Shown piece after piece: positions 7,588 to 14,276 of a stretch of 14,429 nt of DNA. Position numbers and translations under genes: made by a program. Numbering within the stretch: position 1 is the stretch's first letter; every line of letters begins with the position of its first letter. The stretch comes from Planctomycetota bacterium (lineage in GTDB: Bacteria > Planctomycetota > PUPC01 > JACPCR01). The stretch is from positions 1 to 14,429 of the forward strand of contig JASLXP010001005.1 of assembly GCA_030740295.1 (NCBI GenBank), written 5' to 3'. Under the pieces are notes generated by a model that searched no databases, was not told where the DNA came from, and saw only the letters and a list, made by a program, of their open reading frames with translations.

Positions 7588-7992
7588 ATGGCCGACAAGG
7601 TCGTCAAGACAGACCAGGAGTGGAAGGAACAGCTTTCCAAGGCCGCGTTTCACGTCACCCGCAAACACGGCACGGAACGTTCCTTTACCGGGGAGTATCA
7701 CGACTGTAAGGACACGGGCGTGTATAAGTGCATCTGCTGCGGTCAGGCACTTTTCAGTTCTGAAACCAAATTCGATTCGGGCACAGGCTGGCCAAGTTTC
7801 TGGCAGCCGACTGAAGCCGCGAATGTTGAGGAACAGGAAGACCGGAGCTTTTTTTCAGTCAGAACCGAAGTGCATTGCAGCCGCTGCGACGCACATCTCG
7901 GGCACGTGTTTAACGATGGGCCCGAACCCACCTGCCTTCGCTACTGCATGAATTCGGCTTCCCTGAACCTGGAAAGGGATTCTGAAGCATGA
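7588..7992 (+). CDS. msrB: Peptide-methionine (R)-S-oxide reductase
   Basis: Repairs methionine-R-sulfoxide in oxidised proteins using thioredoxin-type reductants; cytoplasmic. At 134 aa it is a full stand-alone MsrB. Zinc-binding CxxC pairs are C48/C51 and C97/C100. Hallmark SETKFDSGTGWPSFW (58-72) and RYCMNSASL are present, with catalytic C120. The position that carries a resolving cysteine in some MsrBs (SG-C-GW) is T66. An extra cysteine, C116 in PTCLRYC, replaces the usual glycine four residues before the catalytic one. The gene starts one base after the oxidoreductase stop (TGA-T-ATG), so translation is probably coupled. Confidence 0.97.
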   Translation: MADKVVKTDQEWKEQLSKAAFHVTRKHGTERSFTGEYHDCKDTGVYKCICCGQALFSSETKFDSGTGWPSFWQPTEAANVEEQEDRSFFSVRTEVHCSRCDAHLGHVFNDGPEPTCLRYCMNSASLNLERDSEA

Positions 7993-8051
7993 CCATTTGT
8001 GACACAATCCCCCCGAAAAACAGCGTGGCACGGGTTGAGGATACTCCCCTT

Positions 8052-8079
8052 TTGCGTAGGCATAGGGCATTGCTATAAT
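8052..8079 (+). promoter_or_regulatory. Promoter of the rpsB-tsf operon
   Basis: A perfect TATAAT (8074-8079) is preceded by TGC, forming an extended -10 TGCTATAAT. A -35-like TTGCGT lies at 8052-8057 with a 16-base spacer (TTTGCG at 8051 gives 17). Transcription would start near 8086, leaving about 140 bases of leader before the rpsB start. Such a leader is the usual place for S2 autoregulation, but I recognise no defined motif. Confidence 0.7.
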
Positions 8080-8217
8080 GCCGCCCGATTTTTGGGCAGC
8101 ACGAGCGTAAATTGCCACGAAATCGGAAGTTACGATCTTTTTGCCGCCGCGACCGACGTTGGTCCGGGGGCTTTCTTACAGTTCTTTTTCCGGGTTGTTA
8201 TCCGGGAGCAACGTGAC

Positions 8218-8223
8218 AGGAGG
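8218..8223 (+). promoter_or_regulatory. Consensus ribosome binding site for the rpsB TTG start
   Basis: AGGAGG lies five bases before TTG at 8229. The perfect site justifies the rare TTG start, and no in-frame ATG or GTG fits the S2 N-terminus. Confidence 0.85.
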
Positions 8224-8228
8224 CCATC

Positions 8229-9194
8229 TTGGCTATTGTATCGGTCAAAGAGTTGCTCGAAGCGGGTGTGCACTACGGCCATCATACGAGCCGTTGGAAC
8301 CCCAAAATGCGTCCCTTTATCTATGGGAAACGCAACTCAATTCATATCGTGAATCTAGTGGCGACCTGCCGTGGCTTGCTTCGAGCCACCAAGTTCGTCC
8401 GCAAGCTCTGCTCACGGGGTGAGGGCGTCCTCATCGTGGGCACAAAACGTCAGGCACAGGCCGTCATCCAGGCCGAGGCCTCTCGCGGGGAAGTCTCGTG
8501 GGTCACTGAACGCTGGCTTGGTGGGACGCTTACGAATTTCCAGACCATTCGCTCACGCCTCAGCAGGCTGCTCGAACTGGAAGAGTTGGAGGCGAGCGGG
8601 CGCATTAACGCTTACAGCAAGAAAGAAGCTTCCATGCTGATGAGGGAGAAGCGCAAGATTCTCCGCAACCTTGATGGCCTTCGAAAGATGGAAAGGCATC
8701 CGGCAGTGGTCATCGTTATCGACCCGCGCCGCGAGAAGAATGTGGTATTCGAAGCAAACAAACTCGGCATCCCCGTGATTGCCCTGCTCGATACCGATTC
8801 TGATCCGGATCGCATCAGCATCCCCATCCCGGGGAACGACGATGCCATAAAATCGATCCAACTCGTCACCAGCCGGCTAATCGATGCGGTCATGCAGGGC
8901 CGTGAGATTCATCGCGGCCGGGTCGAGCAACTGGCGCGGGAAGCTGCTGAAAGAGAAGCAAAAGAGGCAGCGGAAAGGGCCGCCAGGTCCGAAGCTGCCG
9001 AGAAGGCCAGGGAAGCCAAAGCCGCCGAGGCTGCCGCCCAGGCCCAGGCCGCTGAAGCTGCCGCGCCCGCCGCAGAAGCCGCTGCTACCGCAACGGCAGT
9101 GGCAGAGCCCGAAGCTGCGACCGAACCGGAACCTGCTCCCAAGCCCGCCGGAGAGGCAAATCCAGAAGCGCCCGCAGAGGGCGAGACCGCCTGA
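8229..9194 (+). CDS. rpsB: 30S ribosomal protein S2 with long C-terminal tail
   Basis: Ribosomal protein S2, a late-assembling protein of the small subunit. The core (residues 1 to about 230) is canonical: VSVKELLEAGVHYGHHTSRWNPKM near the N-terminus in family register, RWLGGTLTNF (95-104), and DPDRISIPIPGNDDAI near 192-207. The remaining 90 residues form an extension rich in Ala and Glu/Arg, then Ala/Pro/Glu. It looks like a long charged helix followed by a disordered tail and is absent from E. coli S2 (about 241 aa). Start is TTG at 8229, supported by AGGAGG and by homology. It is first in the rpsB-tsf-pyrH-frr block, and a hairpin without a T-run follows its stop. Confidence 0.97.
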   Translation: MAIVSVKELLEAGVHYGHHTSRWNPKMRPFIYGKRNSIHIVNLVATCRGLLRATKFVRKLCSRGEGVLIVGTKRQAQAVIQAEASRGEVSWVTERWLGGTLTNFQTIRSRLSRLLELEELEASGRINAYSKKEASMLMREKRKILRNLDGLRKMERHPAVVIVIDPRREKNVVFEANKLGIPVIALLDTDSDPDRISIPIPGNDDAIKSIQLVTSRLIDAVMQGREIHRGRVEQLAREAAEREAKEAAERAARSEAAEKAREAKAAEAAAQAQAAEAAAPAAEAAATATAVAEPEAATEPEPAPKPAGEANPEAPAEGETA

Positions 9195-9201
9195 TTCACA
9201 G

Positions 9202-9225
9202 GCCCCGGCCTTCACCGGCCGGGGC
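9202..9225 (+). other. Strong GC hairpin between rpsB and tsf
   Basis: GCCCCGGCC (9202-9210) pairs perfectly with GGCCGGGGC (9217-9225) around the loop TTCACC. The next bases are GAACATTC, not a T-run, so it is not a classical terminator. It may act as an attenuator or an mRNA-stabilising or processing element between S2 and EF-Ts. Confidence 0.65.
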
Positions 9226-9310
9226 GAACATTCTTCATGCGATTCTCGCCACGATACTCAAGGCGAGGTAAAGTTAACGAACAGAAAATTAAAACAAGGA
9301 GATCACGATA

Positions 9311-9898
9311 ATGGCTGTTAGTGCCGCGCAAATTAAAGAGCTCAGAGAATCGACCGGCGGAGGCGTCATGGAGTGCAAGAGGGCACTCGAAGAAGCCGGT
9401 GGTGACATGTCCAAGGCCGGCGAAGTCCTCAAGCTCATGAACGCCAAGACTGTTGAAAAGAAGGCCGGCCGCGAAGCTGGTATGGGCAAGATCGTTTCCT
9501 ACATCCATCCTCCCGGCCGTATCGGAGTTTTAGTGGAGATGCGCTGCGAGACCGATTTCGTGGCCAACAATCCCGAGTTCGACGTACTGGCCAAAGATGT
9601 CTGCATGCACATCGCAGCCATGGCCCCGGTCGCGGTCGATCGTGAAGGCATACCAGAAGACACGGTCAATCTTCAGAAGGAGCTTTTTCAGGAAGAGGTA
9701 AAGGACAAGCCTGAGCACATTCAGGAGAAGATTCTTGAAGGCAAGCTCAATGCTTTCTTCAAAGACAAGACCCTCCTCGATCAGCCCTTCGCCAAGGACA
9801 CCAAAGTTACCGTGGGTGAATACATCAAATCGAAAATCAGCTTGCTGAAAGAAAACATCACGGTCGCCCGCATGGTGCGATGGGAGACCAACACCTGA
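9311..9898 (+). CDS. tsf: Translation elongation factor EF-Ts, short form
   Basis: Guanine-nucleotide exchange factor that releases GDP from EF-Tu. At 195 aa it is the short form (as in Thermus) rather than the about 283-aa E. coli type. The N-terminal UBA-like domain includes [19 protein letters not shown] (8-26). The core has the conserved TDFVAN motif (81-86), which contacts EF-Tu near the magnesium site. The C-terminus [18 protein letters not shown] is typical. The ATG at 9311 has AAGGAG (9296-9301) nine bases upstream. It follows rpsB, as in most bacteria, and a strong terminator follows. Confidence 0.97.
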   Translation: MAVSAAQIKELRESTGGGVMECKRALEEAGGDMSKAGEVLKLMNAKTVEKKAGREAGMGKIVSYIHPPGRIGVLVEMRCETDFVANNPEFDVLAKDVCMHIAAMAPVAVDREGIPEDTVNLQKELFQEEVKDKPEHIQEKILEGKLNAFFKDKTLLDQPFAKDTKVTVGEYIKSKISLLKENITVARMVRWETNT

Positions 9899-9903
9899 TC
9901 CAC

Positions 9904-9934
9904 AAGGCAGGCATTTTTGCCTGCCTTATTTTTT
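9904..9934 (+). terminator. Intrinsic terminator between tsf and pyrH
   Basis: AAGGCAGGCA (9904-9913), loop TTTT, TGCCTGCCTT (9918-9927), then A and six T (9929-9934): a perfect 10-bp stem and a U-run. It starts six bases after the tsf stop and should end most rpsB-tsf transcripts. Confidence 0.92.
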
Positions 9935-9974
9935 GCCTACCAGGACCGGTGGGCCACCACTGTATGAGGGACTG

Positions 9975-10721
9975 ATGCCACAAGACGTTCTAAGCCCGCA
10001 GCAAGAGACCAAACGACGGCACGAACCTTTCCAGCGAGTGGTGCTGAAAATCAGTGGGGAAGCATTCGGCGAAAAAGGTGTCTCCGGCGATATCGTCGAA
10101 TCCATCGCATCACAGGTTAAAGACGTGGCCCGGGGCACTACCGAGCTGGCAGTGGTGGTCGGAGGCGGAAACATCATCCGCGGACAGAGGCTTGCGAACA
10201 CCGGAATAAACCGTGCAACCGCCGACTACATGGGAATGCTCGGCACAGTCATCAATGCAATGGCACTCCAGGACATCCTCGAAGAGATGGATGTACCCAC
10301 CCGCGTGCTCAGCGCGCTTACTATCCAGGAAGTCGCCGAACCATACGTTCGCCGCCGAGCAATGCGCCACCTGGAGAAAGGTCGCGTGGTCATCTTCGCC
10401 GGTGGCACGGGCAACCCGCACTTCACCACTGATACTACCGCTGCTCTCCGGGCCACTGAGATTGGCGCGGAGGTCGTACTCAAAGCGACCAAGGTGGACG
10501 GCATCTACGACAAAGACCCGATTACCAATGCCGACGCAGTCCGATTCAAGAGCCTCAGATACCTGGACGTACTCAATAAGAGACTCGAGGTGATGGATTC
10601 CACCGCCATCACCCTTTGCATGGAACACCAGATGCCCATCATCGTTTTCGACCTGAAAAAAGAAGGCAACATCGAACGGGTCATCAAGGGCGAAGACATC
10701 GGAACTTACGTAGGAGATTAG
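9975..10721 (+). CDS. pyrH: UMP kinase
   Basis: Phosphorylates UMP to UDP in pyrimidine synthesis; a hexameric amino-acid-kinase-fold enzyme in the cytoplasm. The 248-aa protein has KISGEA (25-30), GGGNIIRG (63-70), DYMGMLGT (84-91), [11 protein letters not shown] (144-154, ATP/UMP site) and [10 protein letters not shown] (173-182). All are diagnostic of bacterial PyrH. I use the ATG at 9975, preceded by GAGGG (9966-9970). A TTG further upstream in frame at 9933 lies inside the tsf terminator T-run and is rejected. The N-terminus is a little longer than in E. coli. The stop TAG overlaps the AGGAG that serves frr, so pyrH and frr are an expression unit. The source of their transcript past the tsf terminator is unclear. 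Confidence 0.97.
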   Translation: MPQDVLSPQQETKRRHEPFQRVVLKISGEAFGEKGVSGDIVESIASQVKDVARGTTELAVVVGGGNIIRGQRLANTGINRATADYMGMLGTVINAMALQDILEEMDVPTRVLSALTIQEVAEPYVRRRAMRHLEKGRVVIFAGGTGNPHFTTDTTAALRATEIGAEVVLKATKVDGIYDKDPITNADAVRFKSLRYLDVLNKRLEVMDSTAITLCMEHQMPIIVFDLKKEGNIERVIKGEDIGTYVGD

Positions 10722-10732
10722 GAGACCACGCC

Positions 10733-11293
10733 GTGCCAGTAGATGAAATCCTTTTTGAAGCCGAAGAAAAAATGGAGAGTGCGGTCACCATTCTCGAGAA
10801 CGAATACCGGACCATACGCACTGGCCGCGCTTCCCCTGCGCTCGTCGACAATCTGAAGGTGGATGCATACGGAGTATCCTCCCCGCTCAAGCAGCTTGGG
10901 ACTGTCGGCGCGCCTGACCCTCGCCAGTTGGTCATCCGTCCCTTCGATCGCAGCATCGCCGGCGACATCGAGAAGGCCATCCTGAAATCGGACCTCGGCC
11001 TTCAGCCCAACAACGATGGGAAGCTCATCCGCATCCCCATCCCCCCGCTCAGCGAGGAACGGCGGCGCCAGCTTTCAGGCCGCCTGAAAGAGATGGCCGA
11101 AGAGGCGCGCGTGAGCATCCGCAACGTACGGCGCGACGCGAACAAACAGATAGACGCGGAAAAGAAGGATGGCCTTATCCCCGAAGACGCTGCCTTTGGC
11201 GCCAAGGATGAGACCCAGGAGCTCACCAAACAATATGAAGAGAGCGTCACCAAGGCATTCGATGCGAAAAGCGCGGAGGTGATGGAGGTCTGA
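10733..11293 (+). CDS. frr: Ribosome recycling factor
   Basis: Works with EF-G to split post-termination ribosomes. The 186-aa length matches the family (about 185). It has the hairpin-helix hallmark YRTIRTGRASPALVD (25-39) and the domain-II and C-terminal stretches RPFDRS, KSDLGLQPNNDGKLIRIPIPPL, and SEERRRQL through VSIRNVRRDAN. The start is GTG at 10733, with AGGAG (10720-10724) eight bases upstream, overlapping the pyrH stop. A longer open frame starting inside pyrH gives an unrelated Arg-rich N-terminus and is not used. The stop TGA abuts the stop of the convergent SDR gene. Confidence 0.97.
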   Translation: MPVDEILFEAEEKMESAVTILENEYRTIRTGRASPALVDNLKVDAYGVSSPLKQLGTVGAPDPRQLVIRPFDRSIAGDIEKAILKSDLGLQPNNDGKLIRIPIPPLSEERRRQLSGRLKEMAEEARVSIRNVRRDANKQIDAEKKDGLIPEDAAFGAKDETQELTKQYEESVTKAFDAKSAEVMEV

Positions 11294-11312
11294 TCACTGG
11301 CTCGAAGTGATC
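11292..11312. terminator. Hairpin at the frr/SDR convergence point
   Basis: GATCACT (11292-11298) pairs with AGTGATC (11306-11312) around a 7-base loop. It covers both stop codons, which sit back to back in TGATCA at 11291-11296. No U-run follows on either strand, so termination by this stem alone is doubtful. Confidence 0.4.
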
Positions 11313-12106
11313 CCCCCATCCACATACACCGTCTGCCCGGTCACAAAATTCGAAGCCGGCGTGCAGAAAAAAATGCACGGCCCGACGCAGTCTTTGGGAT
11401 CGGCGATGCGGCCAAGCGGGATACGTGCAAGCAACGCGTTACGGAATTCCGGATTTTCCAACACGTGTCGAATCATCTCGGTGTAGACAAAGGTTGGCGC
11501 CACACCGTTGACCGTAATGTTGTGCGGCGCGAGCTCCATAGCGTGTTGCTTCACGAGCATGACCAGCGCGCCCTTCGTGCTGCAGTACGCGGAGTAACCG
11601 CGTTCACGAATACCAAGCTGCGAGCGCACAGAAAGCAGGTGGCATTGCTTTCCACCCTCGTCCTGTTCCATCTGGAGTTTCGCCGCGGCCTGCGCAAGGA
11701 ACATCGCGGATTTCAGATTCACGCGATAGACCTCGTCGTAGGCATCTTCCGTCACATCCCAGAGCCGCTCTTCACGCTGGATGCCGACGCAGTTCATGAG
11801 GATGTCGAGCCGGCCGTAAGTCTCGGCCACAAAGTCCGTCGACTTCTTGATATCATCGACAGAATTCACATCGACCGTCGTATTCGTCGCTTCGTACCCG
11901 GCATCTTTGATCGTTCCGGCGAGCTTTTCGCCTTTCTCCGCGCTTCGCCCGGAGATAACCACCTTCGCACCCGCCTTTGCCAGCCCCCAGCAGATGGCCT
12001 CACCGATTCCACCGTAGCCGCCGGGCACATAGGCCACCTTTCCGGCGGCGTCGAAGAGCCCTGTCAGTTCTTTATCGAAATCAATCTCGGGTGTGATCTG
12101 TTCCAT
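11294..12106 (-). CDS. Short-chain dehydrogenase/reductase (SDR)
   Basis: A 270-aa NAD(P)-dependent oxidoreductase, cytoplasmic, with the overall look of the gluconate 5-dehydrogenase / KduD / FabG-like classical SDRs. The cofactor loop reads V-PGGYGGIG (27-35), with proline (P28) at the position usually held by threonine (TGGxxGIG). The usual NNAG is NCVG (105-108). N130 (RVN) and the catalytic YCSTK (Y174, K178) are present; S159 or S162 is the probable catalytic serine. It ends with the family TGQTVYVDGG. A clear substrate cannot be named. The ATG at 12106 has GAGG six bases upstream. The preceding gap of 57 bases to the ABC ATPase holds heptamer repeats, so it may be read from the ABC operon or its own promoter. 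Confidence 0.92.
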   Translation of the reverse strand: MEQITPEIDFDKELTGLFDAAGKVAYVPGGYGGIGEAICWGLAKAGAKVVISGRSAEKGEKLAGTIKDAGYEATNTTVDVNSVDDIKKSTDFVAETYGRLDILMNCVGIQREERLWDVTEDAYDEVYRVNLKSAMFLAQAAAKLQMEQDEGGKQCHLLSVRSQLGIRERGYSAYCSTKGALVMLVKQHAMELAPHNITVNGVAPTFVYTEMIRHVLENPEFRNALLARIPLGRIADPKDCVGPCIFFCTPASNFVTGQTVYVDGGITSSQ

Positions 12107-12116
12107 GGTGGCCTCG

Positions 12117-12159
12117 TAATGAGTAATGCGTAATACGTAGTGCGTAAGTAATGAGTAAG
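12117..12159. repeat. TAATGAG/TAATGCG heptamer array
   Basis: TAATGAG, TAATGCG, TAATACG and TAGTGCG are four heptamers in register (12117-12144). Then come TAAG, a further TAATGAG (12149-12155) and TAAG. The array lies immediately upstream of the SDR ribosome binding site. Confidence 0.8.
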
Positions 12160-12160
12160 T

Positions 12161-12190
12161 CCATCACTCCAACACTCCATCTTCCATCTT
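12161..12190. repeat. Short CCATCACTCCA-type repeat overlapping a gene end
   Basis: On the minus strand this reads GATGGAA-GATGGAG-TGTTGGAG-TGATGG. It is the same family as 3715-3752, but inverted. It contains the stop codon (12164-12166) and the last residues of the atypical ABC ATPase gene. Confidence 0.7.
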
Positions 12191-12817
12191 TCCCTCTCTC
12201 CCTTCATACGCCTCAAGATTACTGCCCAGATACTGCCGGACTTTTTCATCGGCGACATAATCCTGCCAACTGCCAGCCTGCGTTATCTTACCCTCGTAGA
12301 CAAACAGAAATTCTTCGCACGTTTCTTCCATGATCTGCAGGTGGTATTGCTCCATGGGATGCAGGCAGATAAAGACGAGTTTGCCATCGCTGCGCAACGC
12401 CTGGAAGAAATCCAGCATGAACCCGATGTAGCCGTCCTGCGTATTGAATTGCGGCTCGTCAAAGAGATGGACGCTCGGGTAATCCTGCCGGGCCGACTCC
12501 AGCAGAAACGATGGTTTTCTTCGTTTGATCTTGCGCACCTGGTAAGACTGGTGGTAATGAATCGCCAACCGATCGCGCTCACGATATTTCACGCTGTGGA
12601 TGTCCTGTCCCATACAGATGACCTTGCCCTGGGTCGGCGCGTTACTGCCGGTCATCATCTCGAAAAGAGTCGTTTTGCCTGCGCCGTTTGCACCCATCAA
12701 GCCGACGATTTTCGGCTCTTCGAATCTGAGGTCTGCCTCAATGGAGAAGGTGATGCGCTTGCTGATGAGGCCCTGGGTGTAGGTCTTTTTAATGTTGTCG
12801 AGGATCAGCATGCTCAT
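12164..12817 (-). CDS. Atypical ABC ATPase lacking the LSGGQ signature
   Basis: A 217-aa cytoplasmic ATP-binding protein, the third gene of the liv cluster. Its ATG overlaps the livF stop (ATGA), so it is translationally coupled. Walker A GANGAGKTT (42-50), a Q-loop-like YHQ (Q90), Walker B VHLFDEP (116-122, with catalytic E121), a D-loop-like NTQD and an H-loop CLHP (H153) are all visible. Between Q90 and Walker B there are only about 30 residues (basic KIKRRKPSFLLESARQDY), where normal ABC ATPases have about 75 carrying the helical subdomain and LSGGQ. Neither is present. The frame is intact. The C-terminal GKMEDGVLE is encoded by an intergenic repeat. It might pair with LivF or LivG, or have a non-transport role; both are inference. 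Confidence 0.85.
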   Translation of the reverse strand: MSMLILDNIKKTYTQGLISKRITFSIEADLRFEEPKIVGLMGANGAGKTTLFEMMTGSNAPTQGKVICMGQDIHSVKYRERDRLAIHYHQSYQVRKIKRRKPSFLLESARQDYPSVHLFDEPQFNTQDGYIGFMLDFFQALRSDGKLVFICLHPMEQYHLQIMEETCEEFLFVYEGKITQAGSWQDYVADEKVRQYLGSNLEAYEGREGKMEDGVLE

Positions 12818-13512
12818 ATTCCAAGCAACCTCTTGCGTTTGTCTGCGTCGTGCAGCAGTTCCAGAGCAGGCCCCTCGTGAACGATGGATCCGTGGTCCAT
12901 TACATAGACTCGATCTGAAACCGACAGCACGGTCTCCGCGTGTTGCTCGACCACCAGCGCGGCAACCCCTTCAGCCTTGATGCGCTGAATGGTGGCCATC
13001 ACATCGGCCACGATCTTTGGAGCCAGTCCCTGCGAAGGCTCATCAAACAGGACCAGACCGGGTGAGCCGAGCAAGGCACGTGAGATGGCGACCATCTGCA
13101 TTTCGCCTCCTGAAAGATTTTCGCATTCACGTTCCATGAGGTATTCGACCGCGGAGAAAATCTCGAACATCTCACCAAGTTTCCACGCGCGGTATTTGGT
13201 CTTCTTCATGCCAAGCTCGAGGTTCCGCCGAACCGTGAGAGCGGGGAATATACGTCGATCATCTGGCACCCAACTGATCCCTGCGCGTGCTATGGAGTGC
13301 GTTTTCTTGCGAGTGATTTCGTTCCCGTCGAATGAAATCGAACCGGCCTTCGGTGGCGTGAGCCCGAGAATGGATCGAATGGTGGTGGTCTTGCCGGCAC
13401 CGTTGGGGCCAAGGAGAGCGACCACCTCACCCTCGCCGATGCTCAGGCTGACATCATAGAGTACGCGCGCCTCGCCATAGTAGGTGTTGATATTGTCGAC
13501 TTCCAGGATCAT
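12814..13512 (-). CDS. livF: Branched-chain amino acid ABC transporter ATPase LivF
   Basis: One of the two ATP-hydrolysing subunits of a HAAT-type (Liv) importer for branched-chain amino acids or related compounds; sits at the inner face of the membrane. The 232-aa length is usual for LivF. Walker A GPNGAGKTT (35-43), VPDDRRIFP at the Q-loop position (82-90; LivF usually has VPEGRxIF), signature LSGGE (133-137), Walker B LVLFDEPSQGLAP (153-165) and H191 are present. The start ATG at 13512 overlaps the livG stop (ATGA). An upstream extension in frame reads back through livG and is rejected. The true substrate could be another amino acid, urea or amide. Confidence 0.94.
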   Translation of the reverse strand: MILEVDNINTYYGEARVLYDVSLSIGEGEVVALLGPNGAGKTTTIRSILGLTPPKAGSISFDGNEITRKKTHSIARAGISWVPDDRRIFPALTVRRNLELGMKKTKYRAWKLGEMFEIFSAVEYLMERECENLSGGEMQMVAISRALLGSPGLVLFDEPSQGLAPKIVADVMATIQRIKAEGVAALVVEQHAETVLSVSDRVYVMDHGSIVHEGPALELLHDADKRKRLLGI

Positions 13513-14249
13513 TCGATTTTCCCCAGATTGGATGCCTGCACCCACTTGTTCTGCTTGAGCTCGCCCGGGGTGCCGCGGGCAACGATCTGTCCCCAATGAA
13601 TCACGGAGATCGTATCCGCCAAACCGAACAGAAACGGCATGTCGTGTTCGATGATGACGATGGTCGTCAGCTTACGTAGCTCCTGGATCAGCTCGGCCAA
13701 TATCGAGGTCTGGTCGCTGCCCAGGCCTTGCGTTGGCTCATCGAGGAAGAGCAGCCTGGGTGCGGCAGCGAGAGCGATCCCGATCTCGAGGATACGCTTG
13801 TTGCCGTATGAGAGGTCTTTGGCGTCCTGGGTCGCGTGTTCCTCGAGACCAATCTTCTTGAGGACCTCCCAGGCCCTGTCTTGAATCTCAGAGCTGCCCG
13901 CCACATTCAAGAACATATTGAATCCGCGCCCCCGAACTTCAGGCAATGCGACCATGACATTCTGCAGCACGCTGTATTCATCAAACACATTCATGATCTG
14001 AAACGAACGTGAAATGCCCTTCCGAGCGATGACTCTCTCCGGCAGCCCGGTGATATCTTCTCCACCAAACAGCACCTTGCCCCGATCCGGTTTGTAGTGC
14101 CCGGTCAGTACGTTGAAGCAGGTCGTCTTTCCTGCACCGTTCGGCCCCATGATCCCGCTCACCTGGTTCTCCGCGAAAGAGACAGTGATGTCTTCAAGGA
14201 CCACCGTGTCGCCGAATCGTTTATGAAGATGTTGGGCTTCGAAGAGCAT
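13509..14249 (-). CDS. livG: Branched-chain amino acid ABC transporter ATPase LivG
   Basis: Partner ATPase of LivF in a HAAT-type importer. The 246-aa protein has Walker A GPNGAGKTT (35-43), Q84 in RSFQIMNVF, the LivG-specific signature LSYGNKRILEIG (146-157), Walker B LLFLDEPTQGLGS (166-178) and H202 in IIEHDMPF. The long insertion between Q-loop and signature is normal for LivG. The start is ATG at 14249, chosen because LFEAQHLHKRFGD matches the family N-terminus. There is no Shine-Dalgarno: the preceding bases read CCTTCCCCC. The permease genes (livH, livM) and the binding protein are not in the window and may lie beyond the right edge, upstream. Confidence 0.95.
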   Translation of the reverse strand: MLFEAQHLHKRFGDTVVLEDITVSFAENQVSGIMGPNGAGKTTCFNVLTGHYKPDRGKVLFGGEDITGLPERVIARKGISRSFQIMNVFDEYSVLQNVMVALPEVRGRGFNMFLNVAGSSEIQDRAWEVLKKIGLEEHATQDAKDLSYGNKRILEIGIALAAAPRLLFLDEPTQGLGSDQTSILAELIQELRKLTTIVIIEHDMPFLFGLADTISVIHWGQIVARGTPGELKQNKWVQASNLGKIE

Positions 14250-14276
14250 GGGGGAAGGTATGGTTGATGGCCGTCC

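Noticed and set aside
8083..8097. Terminator after msrB (GCCC-GATTTTT-GGGC)
   Set aside because: The stem is only 4 bp, and it overlaps the rpsB transcription start.
8909..9215. Ala- and Gly-rich reading frames opposite the S2 tail
   Set aside because: They are shadows of the GC-rich, Ala-coding tail of rpsB with no start signals of their own.
9933..9974. TTG start for a longer UMP kinase
   Set aside because: It lies within the tsf terminator T-run; ATG at 9975 has a GAGGG site and gives a family-like length.
10616..10732. Extended start of ribosome recycling factor inside pyrH
   Set aside because: The extra residues are out-of-frame pyrH sequence; GTG at 10733 has AGGAG and matches the family.
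13513..13596. Upstream extension of LivF
   Set aside because: It overlaps livG coding sequence; ATG at 13512 forms the ATGA junction.
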